A stretch of DNA of 64,000 nucleotides from Mycobacterium numidiamassiliense. GTDB taxonomy: Bacteria > Actinomycetota > Actinomycetes > Mycobacteriales > Mycobacteriaceae. Location of the stretch: NCBI RefSeq assembly GCF_900157365.1, contig NZ_FUEZ01000004.1, positions 1,909,066 through 1,973,065 on the forward strand. Direction: 5' to 3'. The notes under the pieces are model-generated. The model was not told where the DNA came from and ran no database searches. It worked only from the letters and a program-made list of their open reading frames with translations. The position numbers were made by a program, and so were the translations under genes. Below, piece after piece: positions 58,897-64,000 of this stretch; positions within the stretch are counted from its first letter, which is position 1; each line of letters opens with the position of its first letter.

Positions 58897-58939
58897 GTTA
58901 CAGGTTAACCGTAATGTTAACGGTAACGCGCATGGTAAC
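58897..58939. promoter_or_regulatory. Repeat-rich operator-like site in the divergent promoter
   Basis: Two contiguous 12-mers, GTTAACCGTAAT (58904-58915) and GTTAACGGTAAC (58916-58927), form a tandem direct repeat. They are flanked by GTTAC (58897-58901) and GTAAC (58935-58939) in inverted orientation. ACCGT/ACGGT form a further inverted pair. It lies between the reductase start (58801) and the rightward operon (59010). No regulator gene is adjacent in this cluster. Confidence 0.65.
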
Positions 58940-59009
58940 TATATGTGTGTTGGCTGCGCAAGGACGGGCCAGCTCATCTGCGGCCGACCGGACCGGTGAG
59001 GAGGTTAAG

Positions 59010-59147
59010 GTGCCCGAGACTCGGATCGGCGCCCTGACGATCGCGTTCGAGATCCTGGGCGAAGATCCACCCGTCGTCGTGACCCCGGGCGCCCGCTATA
59101 TCACCGACTTCACGCAGCAGCGAAGCGAGATCGGGGCGCGCGCATGA
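59010..59147 (+). pseudogene. Truncated alpha/beta hydrolase, 45-codon leader ORF
   Basis: A 45-residue ORF with a strong AGGAGG six bases before its GTG. The sequence PETRIGALTIAFEILGEDPPVVVTPGARY looks like the first strands and oxyanion loop of an alpha/beta hydrolase. It then stops and overlaps the Rieske gene start (ATGA). No hydrolase continuation exists in any frame because the next gene begins there. It may be a remnant kept as a translational leader for the operon. Confidence 0.65.
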
Positions 59148-59503
59148 TGCAACGCCACGTCGTGTGCGCACTGGACGAACTGCCTCCGGGCACGTCAAAG
59201 ATCGTGCCGGTGGGGAAATTTGGCGTCGGCGTCTACAACGTGGACGGCACGGTGTACGCGATCGCGAACTATTGCTCGCATGAGGGGGCCCCGCTGTGCG
59301 AAGGCCTGGTCTGCGGCACCAACGAGTATGCGCCCGATGAACCCGGGCAGCTGAAGCATGTCAATGACGGCAGGATCATTCGTTGTCCTTGGCATGAATG
59401 GGAATTCGACCTCACGACCGGCAAAAGCCTGGCACGTCCGAGCAAGCGAATCCGCACCTATGCGGTAGAGGTGACCGATGGGACGGTGTATCTGACCGCA
59501 TGA
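59144..59503 (+). CDS. Rieske [2Fe-2S] ferredoxin
   Basis: A 119-residue single-domain Rieske protein. Cluster ligands are C44-S-H46 (CSHEG) and C81-P-W-H84 (CPWHEW), with a longer than usual 34-residue spacing. No oxygenase catalytic domain is attached, so it is an electron-transfer ferredoxin. It overlaps the leader ORF and the first amidohydrolase gene (ATGA both sides). It may serve the divergent P450 or an oxygenase encoded beyond the window. Confidence 0.92.
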   Translation: MMQRHVVCALDELPPGTSKIVPVGKFGVGVYNVDGTVYAIANYCSHEGAPLCEGLVCGTNEYAPDEPGQLKHVNDGRIIRCPWHEWEFDLTTGKSLARPSKRIRTYAVEVTDGTVYLTA

Positions 59504-60561
59504 GCGATTCCAGTCTCATCATCGATACGAATGTTCAGCCGCATTTCCGCCACAACGCTGAGATCCGGAAATTCATCGCGCCCGCGTACAAGAATCGCGC
59601 CATTCCCGACGTCGAGCAGCAGTGGTATCAGGCCCCTGGTGGGGACTATCGCGCCGACCTGTACGACGGCAAATATCCAGGCTCGGACCCTGACACGGTG
59701 TGCCGGCATCTGTTCGATGACGGCGGCGTCGACCTCGCCATCCTCAACCCGCTGACCCGCGGGAACATCGCCGACTACCTGCTGAACAGCCGCATCTGCG
59801 CGGCGACCAACGACTGGCTCATCGCGCGATGGCTGGATGCCGACACCACCGGAAGGCTGCTCGGTACCATCCGGGTCAACCCTGAAGATCCGCGCGGCGC
59901 GGTCGCGGAGATCGAGCGCCTCGGCGCCCACCCCAAGATGGTCCAGGTGGGGGTGCCGATGCAGTCCCGAGAGCCCTACGGCAAGCCCATGTTCGAGACG
60001 ATCTGGGAGGCCGCGGCGGCCCATGGCCTCCCCGTGGCCGTGCACATCAACGGCGGTAACGGGGTCGATCGGGCGCCCACGTTCGCCGGCCACGCCGACA
60101 CGTACCCGGGCTATGCCGCCTTCATGCCCCTCAACTATTTCGTCCACCTCGCGACGCTGATCGTCGAAGGCGTTTTCGGGCGCCACCCGAACCTGCGTTT
60201 CACGTTCGCCGACGGCGGCTACGACATTCTGACGCCACTGATCTGGCGGTTGGATACGTTCTGGCTGTCCAACCGCGATCAGACGCCGTGGGTCGATCGA
60301 TACCCAAGCCAGTATCTGAAAGACCACGTGCGGTTCTGTTCATCGGCATTCGACGGACCAGCCGCGCAGGCACAGCGGTGGCTGGAATTCTCGGACAAGG
60401 CCGACCTGCTGATGTACGGGTCGAGCTACCCGCACTGGTCAACGACGTCACCGCAGGACGTGACCGCGGGCCTTGGTGATCAGCAGCGGGAAAAAGTGCT
60501 CTGGCGCAATGCGAGTGACCTTTTCGGCCTCGCATCACTTACGAAGGGAAGGGTCCCATGA
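59500..60561 (+). CDS. Amidohydrolase-2 family protein with degenerate metal site (possible pseudoenzyme)
   Basis: A 353-residue TIM-barrel protein of the ACMSD/amidohydrolase-2 family. The first-strand motif is DTNVQPHF (Gln13 where the partner protein has His) and the last-strand motif is GSSYPHW (Ser309 where the partner has Asp). The mid-barrel His182 (VAVHINGG) and the RHPNLRF..DGG segment remain. Loss of a metal His and the catalytic Asp predicts poor or no catalysis. ATG 59500 overlaps the Rieske stop and the gene overlaps its paralog. Likely a structural or regulatory partner. Confidence 0.85.
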   Translation: MSDSSLIIDTNVQPHFRHNAEIRKFIAPAYKNRAIPDVEQQWYQAPGGDYRADLYDGKYPGSDPDTVCRHLFDDGGVDLAILNPLTRGNIADYLLNSRICAATNDWLIARWLDADTTGRLLGTIRVNPEDPRGAVAEIERLGAHPKMVQVGVPMQSREPYGKPMFETIWEAAAAHGLPVAVHINGGNGVDRAPTFAGHADTYPGYAAFMPLNYFVHLATLIVEGVFGRHPNLRFTFADGGYDILTPLIWRLDTFWLSNRDQTPWVDRYPSQYLKDHVRFCSSAFDGPAAQAQRWLEFSDKADLLMYGSSYPHWSTTSPQDVTAGLGDQQREKVLWRNASDLFGLASLTKGRVP

Positions 60562-61721
60562 CCACAATTGAGCGGCCCCGGTCCGAGATCGTCACCGAGG
60601 AGATCGCCGTCACCATCGTCGACACCGATGTGCATCCGTTGCCGGCCTCCACCGAGGTGATCAAGTCCTATGCACCGCCGGAGTGGGTCGACCGAATCTG
60701 GCCGACCGGGAACGCCAGGACGCCTCTCCCGCACTTTTATGACACCCCTGAGGCGTTCAAGACGAGCTCGATGCGGGTTGACTCGATGCCACCCAGCGGC
60801 GGCTTCGCTGGAACCGATCCGGAGTTCGCCGCTAAGCAACTTCTCTTGGACGCTGGCGTGAGCATCGCTGTCCTCGAGCCCATGTGCGACGCAAAGCTTC
60901 CCCAGGCCGAGCACATCCTGAAGTCCGCGCACAACGACTGGTTAGCCGATGTCTGGCTGGACAAGAACAACTGGCATGGACGCTGGCGGGGAGCGATCAG
61001 CGTCAGCGCCCAAACCCCGATCGAGTCCGGACGAGAGATCGAGCGCTGGGCCGGCCACCCTTACATGGCCGAGGTATTGATCACTCCGCAGACCAGGGGA
61101 ATCCCCTTCGGCAATCCGCATTTCGACCCTATCTACGAGGCGGCAGCACGCAACGGGTTGCCGGTGGCCACCCATTTGATGGGGCAAACACCGTTCGAGT
61201 TGATTCCGCATTACCCCGTCGGCAACCCTGCGCATTGGCATGACTTTTTCGCCTCCTGGCCGCTGCTGTACGTCTCCCATTTGATGAGCCTGGTCTTCGA
61301 TGGGGCGTTCGACCGGCATCCCGGCCTGCGGGTCGTTTTTGTGGAGGGCGGCTTCACCTGGGCGATGCCGGTGATGTCACGGATGGATCGCATTTGGGAG
61401 CAGCGCCGATCCGACCTGCCGCATGTGCGTCGTCGTCCCTCTGACTACGTCCGGGACCACGTCTATTTCACCACTCAGCCGCTTGAGGACGTGGAGGTCG
61501 GGATTTTCCGCGAGTACATGGAAATGATGGACCTCGGTGACAACCTGATGTTCTCGACCGACTACCCGCACTGGAGTTTCGACTCTCCGGCGTGGGCGGT
61601 GCACCGGTTCCCGGCTGACCAGCGTGAGCGAATCATGCGCGGTAACGCCAAAACCCTGTACGGGTTGCCGGAAACCGTCAAGGCGCTCCCGGACGAACGG
61701 ACAACGGCCGCAAGTCAGTGA
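60558..61721 (+). CDS. Amidohydrolase-2 family hydrolase/decarboxylase
   Basis: A 387-residue TIM-barrel metal enzyme. The first-strand motif DTDVHP carries His26, mid-barrel His206 is in VATHLMGQ, and FDRHPGLRVVFVEGG follows. Asp335 is in STDYPHW. These are the residues expected for a divalent-metal hydrolase or decarboxylase of the gamma-resorcylate/ACMSD group. The ATG overlaps the stop of the degenerate paralog (ATGA), which suggests co-assembly. Substrate unknown. Confidence 0.9.
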   Translation: MTTIERPRSEIVTEEIAVTIVDTDVHPLPASTEVIKSYAPPEWVDRIWPTGNARTPLPHFYDTPEAFKTSSMRVDSMPPSGGFAGTDPEFAAKQLLLDAGVSIAVLEPMCDAKLPQAEHILKSAHNDWLADVWLDKNNWHGRWRGAISVSAQTPIESGREIERWAGHPYMAEVLITPQTRGIPFGNPHFDPIYEAAARNGLPVATHLMGQTPFELIPHYPVGNPAHWHDFFASWPLLYVSHLMSLVFDGAFDRHPGLRVVFVEGGFTWAMPVMSRMDRIWEQRRSDLPHVRRRPSDYVRDHVYFTTQPLEDVEVGIFREYMEMMDLGDNLMFSTDYPHWSFDSPAWAVHRFPADQRERIMRGNAKTLYGLPETVKALPDERTTAASQ

Positions 61722-62848
61722 CCCCCGATATTCCCCGCAGCATTGAGGTGCACACCATGGTCGAACGCGGCGCCATCCTTCGGGCGATCGGATGGCCGTT
61801 AAGCATCGAGGACATAACGCTTGCACCGATTGCGCCCGACCAGGTTCGGGTGCGGATCGCCGCCAGTGGGGTGTGCCACTCTGACCTGTCGCAAGCCACC
61901 GGCGCGCTCCCGGTGGGCACGCCCTGCGTGCTGGGCCACGAAGGCGCAGGCGTGATCGAGGCGGTGGGCTCCGAGGTGCATCACGTGGTACCCGGGGACC
62001 ACGTGGTGATCTCGTGGGTGGCGGCGTGCGGGCAGTGCTGGTTTTGTCGGCACGGTGAGGTCCATCTGTGCCGCAATGCCATCCGCGATGTGTACGCGAT
62101 GCCCTATGCCACGGACAGTAAGGGTGAGGCGCTATTTACGGCGATGGGCGTGTCCAGTTTCTCCACGGCCACGAACTGCCTCGCGCGGGCCGTCGTCCCG
62201 ATCGACCCCGAAATCCCTTTGGAGATCGCGTCGTTGATCGGCTGCGGTGTCGCCACCGGGGCGGGCGCCGCCCTGAACACCGCGCCGGTTGACCACGGTA
62301 GCTCGGTGGCCGTAATCGGGCTCGGCGGCGTCGGCCTGGCGTCCCTAATGGCCGCAAAGGTTCGTGGCGCCGCCGAGATCATCGCGGTCGACCCGGTTGC
62401 TTCGCGCAGGGATGCCGCGTTCTCGCTGGGCGCCACAGCCGGGGTTGATCCGGCCGACGGCGATGTGGTCCAACAGATTCGGTCGATGACGGGCCGCCGC
62501 GGCGCGGACTTCGTTTTTGAGGCCGTCGGTCACCGCGGCACCATCGAGACCGCGATCGGCGCGACCCGCCGAGGTGGCACCACCTGCATCGTGGGCGCCT
62601 CGCCGCCTGACGAACTGGTCTCTCTGTCGGCTTACGACCTCTATATGCACGGCAAGACCCTGGTGGGCTGTCAATACGGCTCGGTGGTTCCCAGCCGAGA
62701 CTTCCCGCTTCTGCTCGGGCTTTGGCGCACTGGTCGGCTTCCGCTGGATCAGCTGATTACCGGGCGGGTGAAGCTCGAGGACGTGAACGTCGCGTTCGAC
62801 GATCTGGTTCGCGGTGCGGGTATCCGCACGGTAATCGTCAACGAGTAA
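61718..62848 (+). CDS. Zinc-dependent MDR alcohol dehydrogenase
   Basis: A 376-residue medium-chain dehydrogenase of the class III-like group. Catalytic zinc Cys53 is in SGVCHSDL, with GHEGAG following. The structural zinc lobe CGQCWFCRHGEVHLC has four Cys, and the cofactor loop is GLGGVGLA. GTG 61718 overlaps the previous stop; ATG 61757 (MVERGAIL) is an alternative start nearer the family N-terminus. It would oxidise an alcohol formed in the pathway. The nucleotide preference is probably NAD. Confidence 0.9.
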   Translation: MTPDIPRSIEVHTMVERGAILRAIGWPLSIEDITLAPIAPDQVRVRIAASGVCHSDLSQATGALPVGTPCVLGHEGAGVIEAVGSEVHHVVPGDHVVISWVAACGQCWFCRHGEVHLCRNAIRDVYAMPYATDSKGEALFTAMGVSSFSTATNCLARAVVPIDPEIPLEIASLIGCGVATGAGAALNTAPVDHGSSVAVIGLGGVGLASLMAAKVRGAAEIIAVDPVASRRDAAFSLGATAGVDPADGDVVQQIRSMTGRRGADFVFEAVGHRGTIETAIGATRRGGTTCIVGASPPDELVSLSAYDLYMHGKTLVGCQYGSVVPSRDFPLLLGLWRTGRLPLDQLITGRVKLEDVNVAFDDLVRGAGIRTVIVNE

Positions 62849-62875
62849 GAGACATCGAGGTTGAGGCAAGTGCGA

Positions 62876-64000
62876 ATGGACGAGACCGCCGATTCGACGC
62901 GGGTCGATTGGCGTCGGTATCCCTACCGACTGGTGCCGGGTGATTCACAGCTCGATTTCCCGGCTGCGGAAGGCACTCACCCTGACTACGAGTCGGATAC
63001 CTGGTACCTCGCTGGGCATCTGGCCGTTGAAGCTGCCGGGCGGCATTTCGCGTTCATTGCGATCTTCAACAGAAACCGCCCGGGCCCAGACGTGGTCGCC
63101 GACTTTCACACGTTCGCGTTGTTCGATGTCGATCGCGCTGCCTACGGCACGTTCACCGACTACGACATGCCGCCGAAGAACCTGGAGCCCGGCGCGCGCC
63201 CCAAACTGACCAGTGCGGAGGGCTACTTGGCTCTCCGATACGAGAGCAGTGCGGGAACAGCCGTGTGGTCGGAGTGCCGCGACAGTGCGGGGGAGCTGAT
63301 GCCCTACACCTACGACTTCGCCGCTTTTGGCCGCGACCATGACGGCGCGGCAATGGAACTGCGATTGCGGGTGACGCCCACACGTCCTCCGGTGCCGGTC
63401 GGCGCATCAACGTACAACGGCAAGATCGTCGCGTGTTTGCAGGACGACACCTATTCGTACTTCCAGACCGGCATGCGGATGGAGGGAACGCTGCGCTGGG
63501 GTGATGTGGCAGAAGAGGTGATCGGGCATTCGGGCCACGTCGATCGGCAGTGGTTCCCTCGTTACGCCGGCGGCGGTGCTACCGGCGGCGACGCCCGCGG
63601 ACAGGCTCACGAGTGGCACACCATCAGCCTCGACAACGGCGTCGACCTGAGCGTCTGGCGGCAATTCGACCGCCGGATCGGCAATGCGGTGGTGCCGTTT
63701 AGCGGTGTCACGATTGCCTACGCTGATGGAACCGCACCTGCGTGCGTCGAAGATCTCGAAGTGACCACGACCGGTTATGTGCGCTGGCCCAACGAGATTC
63801 GTCCTCTGGTACGACCACCTTCAGGTGGGCGGTACTTGCCCGACCGGCACCGGCTCAGCTCCAAGGAACTGGAGCTCGAGCTCATCTGTGAGCCTGTTGT
63901 TCACGCTCCCGCCCACGCATTGCCGATCGAATACTTGGAAGGCCCTTACCGGTATCGCGGGACCATGGGGGGACGGCCGGTCACGGGTTTCGGAATCGCC
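62876..64000 (+). CDS. AttH/CrtC-like lipocalin-fold protein, cut off by the window end
   Basis: At least 375 codons open to the right edge with no stop. The pattern fits the AttH/hydroxyneurosporene-synthase (CrtC) family: WYLAGHLAVEAAGRHFAFIAIFN-like start, FHTFALFD, YSYFQTGMRMEGTLRWGD, the GHSGHVDRQWFPRY core, HEWHTISLDNGVDLSVW, and a terminal GPYRYRGTMGG repeat. ATG 62876 has GAGG nine bases upstream; a GTG six bases earlier is possible. It is the last visible gene of the operon, 27 bp after the dehydrogenase. Probable hydratase or hydrolase of a hydrophobic substrate. Confidence 0.85.
   Translation, partial: MDETADSTRVDWRRYPYRLVPGDSQLDFPAAEGTHPDYESDTWYLAGHLAVEAAGRHFAFIAIFNRNRPGPDVVADFHTFALFDVDRAAYGTFTDYDMPPKNLEPGARPKLTSAEGYLALRYESSAGTAVWSECRDSAGELMPYTYDFAAFGRDHDGAAMELRLRVTPTRPPVPVGASTYNGKIVACLQDDTYSYFQTGMRMEGTLRWGDVAEEVIGHSGHVDRQWFPRYAGGGATGGDARGQAHEWHTISLDNGVDLSVWRQFDRRIGNAVVPFSGVTIAYADGTAPACVEDLEVTTTGYVRWPNEIRPLVRPPSGGRYLPDRHRLSSKELELELICEPVVHAPAHALPIEYLEGPYRYRGTMGGRPVTGFGIA

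Overview
The window is about 64 kb of GC-rich DNA whose gene content and order match a slow-growing non-tuberculous Mycobacterium. From the left edge to about 43.5 kb the genes follow the M. tuberculosis H37Rv order Rv1212c to Rv1256c: glgM/glgC, the Rv1215c/1217c/1218c/1219c drug-export unit, sigE-rseA-htrA-tatB, mrp, lpqY-sugABC, corA, mdh, lpqZ, kgd, Rv1249c-1251c, lprE, deaD and cyp130. The H37Rv PE/PE_PGRS genes and the vapBC33 and relBE toxin-antitoxin pairs of this interval are missing. A SUFU-domain gene and a malic enzyme gene are present instead. No rRNA, tRNA, CRISPR array or intact insertion sequence was seen.

Region 1 (0-13 kb) carries ADP-glucose/maltose-1-phosphate synthesis, an ABC exporter with its TetR repressor and operators, and the envelope-stress set SigE, anti-sigma RseA, HtrA protease and TatB. 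Region 2 (13-28 kb) carries cell-wall and membrane proteins, the trehalose importer LpqY-SugABC with a fifth coupled gene, the CorA magnesium channel, malate dehydrogenase plus malic enzyme, and a compatible-solute lipoprotein. Region 3 (28-43.5 kb) carries the 2-oxoglutarate decarboxylase/dehydrogenase Kgd, an MFS exporter, a nuclease-nuclease-helicase fusion, DeaD and CYP130. Three proteins (the Rv1230c-like transglycosylase, the Rv1233c-like membrane protein and Kgd) are each split by one apparent extra base inside Ala/Pro-coding GC-rich sequence. These are probably sequencing errors.

Region 4 (43.5-55.7 kb) is accessory. It is a series of small units, several paired with a TetR regulator: a P450, an alpha/beta hydrolase with two copies of a 17-bp operator, a secreted LVIVD-repeat protein coupled to a Met/His-rich DUF305 protein and followed by a CAP-like protein, and an acyl-ACP desaturase facing a TetR gene across three 17-bp tandem repeats.

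Region 5 (55.8-64 kb, running off the right edge) is the best candidate for an undescribed system. Two transcription units diverge from a repeat-rich promoter. Leftward are a ferredoxin-fused FprB-type reductase and a P450. Rightward is a tightly overlapping operon: a truncated hydrolase leader ORF, a Rieske ferredoxin, two amidohydrolase-2 proteins, a zinc alcohol dehydrogenase and an AttH/CrtC-like lipocalin enzyme. One amidohydrolase has the expected metal-site residues. The other has lost two of them, which suggests an active/pseudoenzyme pair. The substrate cannot be read from the sequence; an oxidative-hydrolytic catabolic or tailoring pathway is inferred.
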